From Kwoniella bestiolae CBS 10118 (Eukaryota; Basidiomycota; Tremellomycetes; Tremellales; Cryptococcaceae): a stretch of DNA of 64,000 nucleotides. Shown piece by piece: positions 21,684 to 33,176 of this stretch. The notes below the pieces were generated by a model. That model was not told where the DNA came from. It saw only the letters and a list, made by a program, of their open reading frames with translations, and did no database searches. Position numbers and translations under genes: made by a program. The stretch's first letter is position 1, and each line of letters begins with the position of its first letter. The stretch lies in contig NC_089242.1 of the NCBI RefSeq assembly GCF_000512585.2, forward strand, positions 806,001-870,000, read 5' to 3'.

Positions 21684-24600
21684 CTAGCCTTCGATCGCAA
21701 CGTTACCCCGTTCTATCCTCTCAATAACCGAATCCCTCTTCTCACTATGCGCAAACAACGCTCTGACCAATCCTGTAAGTTCGTCAGGTGTGAAATCTAT
21801 AAGTGAACCCGAATCGATAAGGTAGGTGATGTCCACGAGGGATGCTTGCTACGAACGTAAGATGAGAGAATTAGCACAATCACGATGACTCTCGCACAAA
21901 ACTTTACGAAGAATCGCCTTTATCTTTATCTCTCCTGTATCCAGGTACATCCGGTTGTGAGGGAAGAGATGAGTAAACTCACAAGTATCTCCGAGATATA
22001 ACAAAACTTCAACCAACCCCCACCAACCCACCTTACCACCCCGCCATCCCCATCAAACAGATGCTCAAGTGGATAAACCAACTTGAACAGCTCCGTCAAC
22101 CTATTAGATTCCACCTCCGTTATATCTTCCAAACCCAGTACGTCGTTCGTAAGTCGATGAATAAGTGAGCTTGTCAGGTACGATGTGATCTCGAGTCGTT
22201 TAGAGGATGGTAAGACCGGCTATGTCAGTGATACCAGTAAACATCAGCTACAGCTAGTCCAGTCATGAAAAAAGCGAATAGCTTCAAACACACCCTGATA
22301 ACCCTATCTAAAGATTCCAAACCCCCAACCAAACCTTTCAACGTCCTCTCATCCCTCTTAAACACCCTATCTTCATGTGTACCCTGCAACCCATCCATCT
22401 CATCCAGCGATTCCATCATACTATCTCTCTGGAATCCTATCAAACTCTCAAAGACATGTTCGCTCAGATCCAACAACCTCTCTTTCTCTCCTTCTAGCTC
22501 AGCCACAGCGAGTTGAGAAGTAAGGTCAGAAAGGTATATACAGTCGTTGAACACCTGCATGGCCAGGTTCGGCACGTCCCTCAACTGGTTGGCGAAATGG
22601 GTAGGAAGTAGTGCTCGGTACGATATGAATACTTCTTTGATCGACTCGAGCAGGATAGGTTGGAGAGTAGAGGAAGTGAACGAAGGGGATGGTAGTCTAT
22701 TCCACGTCATATGTCAGCTGTGATGGACTCGTTCGAACTCGAGATCGAGACTTACTCGAGTGATCCGAGATCTTCGATATCCTTTAATATGCTCTTCGCT
22801 ATTCCCACTAGCGTGTCGCACGATGTCGACACGAGATAATGATCTTTCACTATACTCTTCTCTTCTCGTATCTCCTTCCTCGTCTTCGGCTGAGGGGGTT
22901 CATTCACTGTAGGTATTGTCCCAGACGGTTCAGGCACAGTCGTACGGGAAGGTGCAGGCGCAGGATCATCATCCCATCCCCATCCATCATCGCCTTTATC
23001 CTGTGTAGCTTCGACAGGTGGTGTAGGCACTTTTGGAGTCTTTACAGGTGATGCTTTTTGGTGGTGAGTAATCCCATTCGTAGTGGTTTTGACTCCTTCA
23101 CCTGGATCTGGATCAGGAGATGCCCACGGATCATACTCTTCTTCATGTTTCACTTTAGCCACTTTCTTTCCTAGTCTCTTAGCTTCTCTAGCGGGTTTAG
23201 CAGGTTTCGGGATCGGTGCGGGTGTGGGTTCAGGGAGATTTTCCGGTTCAGCTACTGAAATCGGTGTTGATGCTGAGGGTGAAGGATCCAAATCCCACCC
23301 GTCTTCTTCTTTTTGTTCGTCCACTGGCTGTGCAGGAGCAGCTTTCGGTGGACTTGATGGTCCTGCCTTGGCCGAGGTTGACTTGTCAAATCCCCACCCA
23401 TCATCGTCCATGTTCACATCTTCACCGTTCCTCTCCTGATTCTCCATATCGATATCTGCTTTGGGCGCGATTTTCTCAGTCTTGGGGGAAGAAGAATCTT
23501 CAAAACCCCATCCAAAGTCTTCTTCTCCATCCCTCTGCGGCACATCCACAGACATAGGTTGATCTTCCACCTCCACCTCTACTTCCACGTACGTTATCAC
23601 CTCCCTCTCGACTTCCTTTTCTATACTCTCCCAACCACCCCATCCGCCCAGTATCAGACGTCTAACTTCATCTGCAACGGCGTATCTCCGCTGTTGAGCC
23701 CATGTACTTCCAGCTTCCTTCTCGAAGAATGGCCTGATGAGCTGGATACCATCTTGAGAGAAGGACGTTTCTACTTCTACGACCTCTTGGAGGTTTATCA
23801 ACCATTCTTGCACACCGGAAAGAGTGGGGGGTAGCGATGGTAAGATGAGGAAATCGAGGATTGACTGAAAAGCTGAGGAAGTTATTAATGAGATGAATGG
23901 TCGTCTCTCTGGGAGGTCGACGGAATTGGAACTGGGGAAGATTGTGTTGGAAGTGAAGGTGAGGATAGTCTTTATACATTCTAATACTTCTTGAGGAGTG
24001 GTATTAGGTGAAGACTCGAGACGTAGCAAAGATAATTTGTCGGTCGATGATAAGGATATGCGGTGGGTAGACGAGACTGTGGGCTGTATTATGTCCCGAT
24101 GTAGCTTTCGTGAGAGCGTTGTGAGGAGTTCTTCTAGTAAGTCGAGTTTGAATAATGCTGAGTAGATCGCTGTAAGAGGGTAATGGGATGAAGTAGCAGG
24201 TTTGAGCTGGGGCGGTGGTGTTGCTGAAAAGGAGGAACATGTCAGCTGGAAGTTGGATCCAGAAAGTCCTTAACGATGATCTCACTGCGTGGATGCTGTA
24301 ATGTTACTTCACTCTGCACAGTCAGACTGATTACTCTTCCAGGTGTAGGCTGAGAAAACGCAATGGCCGTATTGAACCCTTCAGTGAGTTGTTCGACTAC
24401 CATTGAGCGAAGCAGTTGTTCTTTAGCCTAGGAGTTCATCAGTAAGCTGGAATTCAAATACGAAGTACAGATACCACCAGCTCACATTGATCTCGTTCAT
24501 TATCTTTGTCCCTCTCAGTATCTCCTCCCCCTCCCTCTCATCTTCCCCCACCACAAACCCATTCTCACCCAGCAATTCACCTAGAACCCATTCATCCGCC

Positions 24601-25232
24601 CCTCGACCGCACCACACAGCTTCTTCGAGCTTCCGTATCCTCTCTGTATGTTTCGAGAGAGTCTTCAAAGCTGTGACATGAGCCTGAGCAGCTGAGCGAG
24701 ACGAGGAAGCTGAGAAATGACGGTTGAGCGAGGTAATCAAGGGAGGAAGGAAGGATGTCTACATTTAAGTAAACAAACTTCAGCTTCTCAAATACGTTCG
24801 AGATGTTTGTTGTAGCTTAAGCCTTACCTGGGAATCGGAATGATCTATCTCTGCTTCTAGACTTGATACTTTGTTTCGGAAGTTGGATATGTCAGATTGT
24901 AGTGATGTGGAAAGTTGGATCTGAGAGGATATGGATGGGAAGTTGTTGATGACTAGTTGATGTGCTTTGCCCTATCATCATCAATCGAGTCAGCTTGAAT
25001 AGTCCTTCAAGATAGACAAGGGAGAAGATAAGAGGTAATAGCGCACCTTGTTATCATTCACTGCCTTCTCCAAACTTTCCCTTACTCCCTTCACCTGTAC
25101 ACCAGTGAATTTACTTGACTCCCCTCGACTTGTTAGTGGCTTTAACAGGTCCAGGACGGGGTCTTGCTCTGATACCTCAGAAGAGAGGTTATCCCCGCCA
25201 GTCCTGGGGAGATGCTCCGGTACGGGGAACAT
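21684..25232 (-). CDS. ZW10: ZW10/Dsl1-family tethering protein with Trp-acidic insert
   Basis: Subunit of the NRZ/Dsl1 tether for Golgi-to-ER COPI vesicles; animal ZW10 also acts at kinetochores. The N-terminal exons are helical: GVQVKGVRESLEKAVNDNK, then INNFPSISSQIQLSTSLQSD and TALKTLSKHTERIRKLEEAV. The middle exon runs LLRLESSPNTTPQEVLE... into a Glu/Asp-rich insert at about 22890-23590 (see its own entry), then SIVKDHYLVSTSCDTLVGIA. Next come TLQPILLESIKEVFISYRAL and LRDVPNLAMQVFNDCIYLS. C-terminal blocks are ESNRLTELFKLVYPLEHLF and SLIDFTPDELTGLVRALFAH, ending NVAIEG. The last blocks correspond to the conserved ZW10 C-terminus (L-I-x-ALF). Roughly 950-1000 residues and at least eight introns. 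Divergent from CTNNBL1 with a 331-bp shared promoter. Confidence 0.82.
22890..23590 (-). other. Acidic tryptophan-motif insert within ZW10
   Basis: Low-complexity stretch in the central ZW10 exon. Five short Trp motifs are set in acidic context: EEDFGWGFED, DDDGWGFDKS, EEDGWDLDPS, EEYDPWASPD and GDDGWGWDDDP, separated by Pro/Ala/Lys-rich linkers. Yeast Dsl1 has an unstructured acidic loop with Trp motifs that bind coatomer subunits, so an equivalent coatomer-binding loop is the simplest reading. This analogy is inference; the motifs are read directly. Confidence 0.7.
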
Positions 25233-25563
25233 GGTGGGGGTTGCTCCAAAGGTCTATGTGGATATTGAGAGAAAGAAGTAGCAAGATGATATGTATGACA
25301 CGCTTTCAACGTCGACTTGCTCAATCGACGAAGCGATACGAAGAAAGTGATGACATCATCATTTATCGTGTTCACCAAAACATGGAAAATGCAAAGACAG
25401 GTTCTCAATGGTCATTCAACTTGTCACCTTGTCATCTTGCATCTTTCTACCTACTTTCTGTAGAATCACTAACTCGCCTGTCTAGCTACCTGTTATTGTA
25501 TCTGCTCTTCGCGAGTGTACTACGACATAAAAACACCATATTAACGCTCAAAAACAAGCAAAA
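25233..25563. promoter_or_regulatory. Short divergent promoter between ZW10 and CTNNBL1
   Basis: 331 bp between two diverging starts, so core promoters of both genes must lie here or in the leaders. No TATA box or known site is obvious; this would suit two housekeeping genes. Confidence 0.45.
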
Positions 25564-28318
25564 ATGGATATCGATAAAATGTTCAAGCTCCCTTCCCTGC
25601 CCGCCTCGGCGGGGCAGAAGCGGAAGATGCCTGATGCTCCTACTCCAGGTGAGCTCACGGCTCGCGGCCATATCAGGGCGTATAGTATGCTGTCATCTAT
25701 TGAGGTGGAATTCGCTGACATTCTGTACTATCGACGCAATAGAGATGCTCAAAAAGTACAAGGCGGCCGAAGTTGAGCCATCTTCCGGTCCTCAACCTCT
25801 CCCAGCCAATGGGAAAGGAAAGGGCAAAGCAGCAACGGTTGAAGAAGAGGACGACGATGACGCGTACAATGCTGGTAAGCTGGCGATGGTGCTACTGATT
25901 GTCATGAAGAACCAGCTGACAAGTGAAATTCTCGCTGCAGCCGACAGAGACATCTACGAAGGAGATGAAGACGATGAAGGGCGATTCTTCGGTGGAGGGC
26001 TGAACAATGAACAGCAGGTATGTCCATATCTTCAGCTAGAGTGTCATGTACAAAGGTTACAGCTGACGTGTGTATGATATAGCAAATCCTGGATATATTC
26101 GATAAAGCAGGAGACGAAGAGGATGGCCCAACACTTGATTTACCAGGTTTGAGAAGGCAATTAGGTAAATTTGAGAGGATAGTTAATAAGAATGCGGAGA
26201 TGAGAGGGAAGTTCCCTGATGATCCGTCAAAGTGGGTCGAGTCTACTTCTGACCCTTACTGCCTAATCTTGAAATCCCATGTCGGGTCTAGTGCAAGTAT
26301 ATCACCCAACGGACTACTGACATCAATTTTTGTGATATAGATTCATCGAATCAGAATCTGACCTGGACGGCGCGCTCAAACAATTCCTTCCCCTCACTCA
26401 GAACCCTCCGCTATTCTTTCCCGAATTGGTCAAATCGGGTGTAATAGCCTTATTGACCAACCTCCTCTCCCACGAGAACACAGATATAGCCATAGACGTC
26501 ATCGAGGTAGTAAGGGAGTTGTCGGATGAGGATGTAGGTGCTGAGGTGGATGATTTGGAGGAAGAAGAGGATGAGGAGAGTGGGAAGGCTTATAAAACTA
26601 GATTGGCGATGGGTGAATTGATTGATGAGTTGGTATGTTCTCATCAGCTACCTCATTGCAGAATCGGTTCTAGGAGAATGCTGAAGTTGAGACATGGTAT
26701 TTTGCAGTTGAACAACTCCCTACTTGACCTGCTAGTCGCAAATCTCTCCCGTCTGAACGAAGAGGAAGAGACGGATTCCCAAGGAGTCTTCCACATCTTG
26801 GGAGTATTCGAGAACCTCCTTTCGTTCATGCCGCCCCTGGCAGAACAGATCGTAAATGATACCAACCTCTTACCGTGGTTGTTGAATCGAATCAAACAGA
26901 AGGAATACGATTCGAACAAACAATATGCTAGTGAGATCCTGGCGATACTCTTGCAGGATAACAGAGAAATCATCTTAAAAGTTGGGGAATTAGATGGTAT
27001 GGACATACTCTTACAGGGGCTATCCGTAAGCTATTTGTATTTCGTCTAACAAACGCGGTGGAGCAAGTGAAGCTTATGATATATTCTGGGTGGTAGCAAT
27101 ACCGCAAGAAAGATCCGGGGGATAGTGAAGAAGTGGAATACATGGAGAACCTCTTCGACGTGCTTTGTTCTCTGCTTAGTCAGCCGGAAATGAAGAAGGC
27201 TTTTGTCGATAATGAAGGTGTTGAGTTGATGGTGTTGATGATGAAGTGAGTACTATCTTCGTTCATATCGAGTCATTAGCCGTGAAGCTGATATTGAAAA
27301 TTGGCGCGGTCCTCAGGGAGAAACTTCTAGCCAAGACTCGAGCGATCAAAGTGTTGAACTATGCGCTACAGACCGAGGACGGTTCGGAAGGATGCGAGAA
27401 ATTCGTACAGGCTTTAGGACTGAAAACATTCTTCTCGGCGTTTATGGGCAAGGTGAGATAGCTCAATCATGTGTTCCCTCCTTGACCAGCTGACCTTATA
27501 CCTTGTTTAAACATTGATAGGGCGAAGGCAAAAAGAAGAAACTCAACGCGACTTCCTCGTTTGAAGATGAGGAACATCTCTTGGGTATACTGGTATCGTT
27601 GTTTACCAACCTTGCGTCGGATACTCCTGAGAGAATACGGTTGATAGCTAAATTCGTGGAGAATGGGTATGAGAAGGTGGATAGGTTGTTGGAGATGAGG
27701 GAGGTGGCTGAGAGTAGGTTGAGGGGGGTGGAGAAGGATATTAACATGGAGAAGCGGGTGGGTATCCACTCGAAACATACAAAATCGCACATATCCAGCC
27801 CCACTTGCACGCAGTATCATCCGTGGAATTAGAACATTGATGAATGGCTAACGCTAATCTTGCTTGGTATAGGTAATGCAAGCCAACAAAGAGGAAATCA
27901 CAGATGTAGAAGAGACGGAATGGTATTTGCGTAGAATCGATTCGGGTCTATCTTCCTTGCAAAACGCGGATTATATACTAGCTTGGGTGTGCATGGAAGA
28001 TGATGGGGTGAGTGTAAATTCAGATAACCAATATCATTGGGGAAATGAGAAGCTGACTAAGGTATACGCTACATAGGCGATGACCCACGCTAGATTGCTC
28101 TTATCAAGAAAAGACCAATCGTTCAAGAATGTCATAGCTGTATTGACGGGTGAGCTTGAGTTTCCAAATTCGAGGGTGTAATAGCTGACAGAATGATATG
28201 GTCTGCAGAATTCAAAGATAACATCGGGGAAGACGATGAAGAGGAGGGAGAAGCACAGCCGAATTTACAGAAGATGATATTGGAACAACTCATAGCGTTC
28301 ATGGAGGGATTGGAATAG
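25564..28318 (+). CDS. CTNNBL1: Beta-catenin-like protein 1 (spliceosome-associated armadillo protein)
   Basis: Armadillo/HEAT-type protein that binds the Prp19/CDC5L complex in animals. The sequence starts MDIDKMFKLPSLPASAGQKR with a KRK nuclear signal. It then has an acidic stretch (TVEEEDDDDAYNAADRD), and LNNEQQQILDIFDKAGDEED leads into LPGLRRQLGKFERIVNKNAE. Armadillo blocks include LKQFLPLTQNPPLFFPELVK, VFHILGVFENLLSFMPPLAE, ILAILLQDNREIILKVGELD and KTRAIKVLNYALQTEDGSEG. The C-terminal part reads YLRRIDSGLSSLQNADYILA and KMILEQLIAFMEGLE. These blocks follow the CTNNBL1 family end to end. About ten short introns with GTAAGT/GTGAGT-like donors. The start at 25564 gives a typical N-terminus. 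Confidence 0.92.
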
Positions 28319-30102
28319 GGTCATGCATATGCTCGAAGAGTTCTTAGGAATTGCCGTCACTTACGAGAACATAAGCGAGATAAGAAAGAGCTGCTCGTCC
28401 ACGTTGAGAAGACTTCGTTCGGTAAACCTTTTGAACACCGCCAACGCTGAAGTCCACGTTGACGCTGACATGATGATCGCGCCGTACTTTCTTTCGCCTG
28501 GCGGAATAAGTCCGGAAGAGGGTATCCTTCCTCCAGCGCCCCTTCTTTTCATTCGTTATCTCCCCCTCAAGATGTTTCTAACCAAGCTCCGCTGCTCTTC
28601 ACAGCCCGGATGCCGAACGCACGGACCACATCGTGGCAATGCCATACGTCGGTGGAGCTTTTCCGACTTGATATGAGCGCATCTGATATCCGCCGAAATA
28701 AACTGAGCAGCATGGTCCGGTCCAGTCCCATTCGCATTCCGAAATATCAAAGTAGACTCCGCGTGCTTCACAGTTACTACATAGTACGTACGTACGTACA
28801 CCAAAAACCTCTTATCGCTCAAACCCGATATTACGGAGCTGACGATCCTCGCTAAGCGCGCTAGGTCGGTTGAACCAATAAGAAGCTGTGGTTATAAGCG
28901 ACAATGATACTGAGCCCCGCTCCAGAATGGTTCCTGAGCGTATACAGACCCCGCGATTTACCTTTACCTAATCGTTACCATTTTACCATTTTAAATGTAA
29001 AAAAGTTGTTCGGGCAAGATGGAAGAACAGGCAAAACCCAAAACTCGCTTGCATGATTCGTCCTGTAGATGTACTTGCTGAGTTGTGACTTGAGCCGGAA
29101 GCTCGGCGGAAAGATAGATGACGATCATGTTGTAACAGTACGCATGTGCGACGGGTCCGTGCGCTTAGCGAATTGAATGGTATGAAGTGAGATGAGTGGA
29201 TTTTATGAGTACTGGTACTGGTGTCAGGCGGTTGTTGGTTCGTTATCTCCACCGTGTCTATTCGTTTGCTCTATGACACATCCATCGCATACGTTGTATA
29301 GTGTGTATTAGTCTAGTAGTCAACTGTGCATAGCATAGCATAGCATCCCACTCACTTTCGGTATACCGGTCAGATCGATCGGATCAATCAAATATCGAAT
29401 TGCCTCGGGGTTGAACAGATACAGAACCGAGAAATACTACTACTGTAGTTCGCTTATTCTTTGCGACAAAACATCCTTTGGCTTCAACTAGTATTTCGCA
29501 ATAACTGTTCAACTGCAGTGTCCCTCCTTATATACATTCCCACTTTGTTCAAAGTTCAAGAGTATCACCTGCATACCATATACCAGCGTGTATTCTCCAT
29601 TCAACCAGGAAATCAACGATTGAAATCAGAATAACCGGTTGTAATTTACAAGATTTCGACAGATAAGAAACATCCATCAAAAGGTGAATAGTGACCACGC
29701 GGATCAACACGCTTTCGCTCCAACAAAACAAATACAACGACCCTCCTTTGTGCTGTCATTGTCATCATCCTATATTCTACGTGCTACATCCGGAGAAACT
29801 AGAAACTAGAAAAAAAGCAGGACGGTAATAAGGATCGACTCGCCTCTTCTCTCGGACTCGGAGAATCACCTTACAACCACATATCATCGTTTTGGTTTCA
29901 ACACAGAGTATCATCATTACCACCGCAACACAACATCAACAGATCAGGTGGAGTGATCGTCATTCCCATCCCAACTCAGAATTTCGGATCCAATAGCATC
30001 CATCAAAAGCTAGAACAATCCATCATCACCGTCTATCAACATATATAAATACCCTTGCTCTCTGTCCTACTCTGCCCATACATCCGCCATTCACATTCCA
30101 CA
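28319..30102. promoter_or_regulatory. Long intergenic region upstream of SPT3, with simple repeats
   Basis: 1.78 kb, the longest gap in the window. Open frames here (such as 28323-28676 and, on the minus strand, 28983-29252) lack recognisable domains. Simple repeats are (ACGT)n at 28785-28798 and CATAG repeated near 29328-29346. A TATA-like TATATAAAT at 30042-30050 lies 53 bp before the SPT3 ATG, perhaps inside the leader. It could hold a long leader, a non-coding transcript or decayed gene sequence; I see no way to choose. Confidence 0.4.
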
Positions 30103-31794
30103 ATGACATCGTCATTAGCCTTACCACCACTCAAATCTATAAACGGCATGACACTCACCACACCCTCTCCTACAGCTGGGCCATCAACCACCAAACGAAA
30201 ATCACCTTCCCCGCCGCCTGTCCCTGCTGACGAGGACGAGGACGAGGAGAATGAAAGTGAGGATGAGAAGAAGAAAGGTCCCGGAGGAGCAGGGGGGAAG
30301 AAGAAGAAGGATCAGAAGGAGAAGGGGAGTGAGTATAAGTATACGAGTGAGATTAGTCAGATGGTGAGTACTGGTTCTTTGCTGAAGGAGAGGCGAATAA
30401 GTGGGATGAGCGAGCAAAGGAGGGGGACCATTATTGGTTGGTAGAGCTGGGGAGGACGGCGGAGAGCTGGTAACTGGGTGATTGGGTGTCATACACAATG
30501 CAGTGCTTTAGCTAACCGGACTCCTCCTTACACTAGATGTTCGTATTTGGCGAGGTGCAAGACCCATTACCGGAGACAGTCAGGCTGGTCGAAGATATAG
30601 TACGAGGACAGATAATAGAAATAGTGAGTGATCAACCCCCCAACAGGCGTTCACATCGTCCATTCATACCCTCACAATGCTGATCCTTTAAATCTATACC
30701 CCAGGTCACTCGAGCCCGTCTCCTCACGCACCTTCGATCATCCCGTTTCCTATCCGCCGAAGATCTCATATTTCTCATCCGAGATGATCGAGGGAAGGTG
30801 AATAGACTAAGAACGTATCTATCGTGGAAGGACGTAAGGAAAAGAGCGAAAGAGGACGAAGAGAGAGGTGGAGATGTAGAGTTGGAAGTGGAAGGTACAG
30901 ATGGTGAGTCTTCGGCATAACTCAGATATCGAGGTATGATGCTGAATTAATTCCTGCTTCAGACAAAGCCGCTGCTAAAGGTCGAAAGACAATGATGAAA
31001 CTCCCGTGGGAACTCCTCACTCCGTTCTCAGATTACCTCCGTACCCTCCCAAGCAAACAGAATAGAGATGATGATGAGGAAGAGGACGAGGATGAGATAC
31101 AGGCTCATCAAGATAGTATGCAGAGACTCAGGGTGAGCTGAATCTCCTGCTTGTATGAGTAGACCACAGCTGATATACTGAATATTGGTACGATAGGACG
31201 CCGATGAGATCACGAAGAAGATGACGAAGGATGAGTATGTACATTATTCGGATTGTCGTCAGGCGAGTTTTACATATAGGAAAGGTGAGTTGCGGCTATC
31301 TTCCCTTTTCGCCTGCATATCATGGATACAACGCTGACTCTCCTACCTATTCAGCCCGCCGATTCAGAGAATTCGTCAACTTCTCAGCCTACCTCGACGT
31401 CAAACCCAACGACGACATCATCGACATCCTCGGTTTCCTCTCCTTTGAAATGGTCAGATCACTCTGCGTAACAGCATTAGAACTGAGAGAAAGTCTGGAA
31501 TTGACCAAACCCCAATCAGACACCAACACTTCTCCCGTCAAGAGAAAATCGACGAGCGAAACTTCACCTAATAATAGTAAGAAGTTGAAGTTGGACGATG
31601 CTGGTGAGAGTAAGAAAAACACCAATCAACCTATATCACTCTTTGCCCCTCCGCCGTCTGCTCGACAACCGCTCTTACCTGGGCATATACTCGAGGCGTT
31701 CGCGCAGATCCAGAGGACTGAGGCTGCTAGTAGAGTTGGGGGGATGAGGAATTTTAAGAGTGGATTGGGTAAAGGGAGGTTGGCTTTGGTGTAG
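30103..31794 (+). CDS. SPT3: SPT3 subunit of the SAGA complex (histone-fold, TBP-interacting)
   Basis: SAGA subunit that helps deliver TBP to promoters. The N-terminus is disordered with acidic and lysine-rich runs (DEDEENESEDEKKK). Then YKYTSEISQM joins over an intron to MFVFGEVQDPLPETVRLVED and IVRGQIIEI. VTRARLLTHLRSSRFLSAED and LIFLIRDDRGKVNRLRTYLS complete the first histone fold. A second half follows: KMTKDEYVHYSDCRQASFTY, FREFVNFSAYLDVKPNDDII and DILGFLSFEMVRSLCVTALE. This split histone-fold pair is diagnostic of SPT3. The C-terminus carries a basic patch (SPVKRKSTSETSPNNSKKLK) and an extra ~80 residues. Five introns. The ATG at 30103 is the first in frame; the frame continues upstream without an ATG. 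Confidence 0.9.
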
Positions 31795-32207
31795 TCATAG
31801 AGAACCCGATATCAGAGACACGTAGAAGAGTGAAAACTGGAGACGGGATGGAAACGAGAAGGTTGGCATGGTACATGCGCAGCAGATCTTTTCTCGCCTT
31901 TTTGAATTCTGGGAATCATTTATTGAATATAGTAGTTGGTTGTAGATTTATCAGTTGTGAATATTCGTTTTAACTTAGGTTTCGTTGTCTTTCCTGGCAG
32001 TACACAAGATGCATATCAGGTAGTAAGAAAATTGCCGGATGAGAATACGATGAGAATTTACAGTAGTCTTGTGTTTTTCTCAGAGAGACCACTCAAAAAC
32101 AAACTTCTGCAAACTGAGCTGAAAGAGCAAGTGCTCGGTATCAACAAACGCAACCAGCATCGTTCCATTCCTCACTGCCGCTACCGTATGATTCAATCGA
32201 GAAGCAT
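31795..32207. other. Convergent 3' intergenic region at the edge of the accessory island
   Basis: 413 bp between SPT3 and gene A, convergent. No coding signal is seen beyond the SPT3 stop. Confidence 0.4.
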
Positions 32208-33176
32208 CTACCGATCTACGTTAGATGGGCCAGGCTCTGAATAAGTTTTGGAGGTTTCTCGAGGAATCAGCTTTCCGAAGCCCACTTGCCTCGAATGACT
32301 GCGCACTACTTCTCCCGGCTCACAAGAGACCAGCTCAGAGTGTTTTCTAGGACCCGATCTCGTACTTGGATCGACGGTCGACCCGGTGAGAGATACCCGT
32401 GGGGAAGCGTTCGTCCTTTCCGGCAGGGTATCCGCGAGCATTTGCTTGTTACGTTCTTTAATCTCCCGGACGTTGTCACTTGCTTGATCGGTGACCTCTC
32501 GCCAATGACCGGTTTCATCTATTAAGGAAATCAGGTTGCGAGATTTGGTGTTGCTTGTGTCGAATCTTAGATGGGTTAACACCGGCTCTGTGGGATTGTA
32601 ATTCCTACTGACAGTTCTAGTCTGAGGATCCCAGCAGACATCGATATACCATCGGTTGACCCGTGAGTTGGGGCTTGGTCCGTCCTGCCATTCACTTTTA
32701 TTGAAACGGCGACAATTGATCCAGTCAATACTCTTGCAATGGCAGCTCACCGCAATAGTCTCAAATGCGGATATCACGTCGGTGGCTATCGCTTGGTGCG
32801 AAATTCTTTTCTTGTGACCACGGCGCTTCTCGTTGGTTGTTCCTAATATATGCACGTTGATCAAGTCACAATGGATCGTTCCTTCCACAGGGATCTCTTG
32901 GCCCCCAAAATCCACTTTTCCTTTGAAAGTCGTAGATGGTAATTGGACATTCACTCCGTCGTCGATGAGCCTTTGGGTATAGTTGTCACCAGGCGTCCGA
33001 TGTACGCGCAAGGTTGCGGTGATCTCAAGAAGTCGTAATACACCGACACCGTCTTCAGGCATTGTCCAAGTGTCGATAGCCCCTTGGTCAATCTCATCAA
33101 GATATAGCCTAGCATTATGACTTTCGCCTGTCTGCGTGTGTATAGGGGCGCTGGTGGCGTCAGTGGACTGGGACAT
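32208..33176 (-). CDS. Intronless gene A of the A/B/C family (unknown function)
   Basis: A single 322-codon frame with no introns, unusual here. I do not recognise the family. Conserved core is about residues 21-192: NARLYLDEIDQGAIDTWTMP, LPSTTFKGKVDFGGQEIPVE, GTIHCDLINVHILG, FETIAVSCHCKSIDWINC and RWYIDVCWDPQTRTVSR. The last Cys group has the form CxC-x7-C (C145, C147, C155). The following ~120 residues are Ser/Arg/Glu-rich and poorly conserved, but keep the tag VSLTGSTVDPS seen in gene B. No signal peptide or membrane helix is visible, so it is probably cytosolic or nuclear. Gene B downstream on the map (34.1-35.4 kb) is a close paralog on the same strand and gene C is a distant one on the other strand. 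Could bind metal through the Cys motif; this is a guess. Confidence 0.7.
   Translation of the reverse strand: MSQSTDATSAPIHTQTGESHNARLYLDEIDQGAIDTWTMPEDGVGVLRLLEITATLRVHRTPGDNYTQRLIDDGVNVQLPSTTFKGKVDFGGQEIPVEGTIHCDLINVHILGTTNEKRRGHKKRISHQAIATDVISAFETIAVSCHCKSIDWINCRRFNKSEWQDGPSPNSRVNRWYIDVCWDPQTRTVSRNYNPTEPVLTHLRFDTSNTKSRNLISLIDETGHWREVTDQASDNVREIKERNKQMLADTLPERTNASPRVSLTGSTVDPSTRSGPRKHSELVSCEPGEVVRSHSRQVGFGKLIPRETSKTYSEPGPSNVDR

Noticed and set aside
28323..28676. 117-codon plus-strand frame after CTNNBL1
   Set aside because: Biased composition, no domain, and it starts 5 bp after the CTNNBL1 stop, so it is most likely 3' UTR.
28785..29346. ACGT and CATAG short repeats as a CRISPR or mobile element
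   Set aside because: Units are 4-5 bp with only a few copies and no spacers, target-site duplications or terminal repeats.
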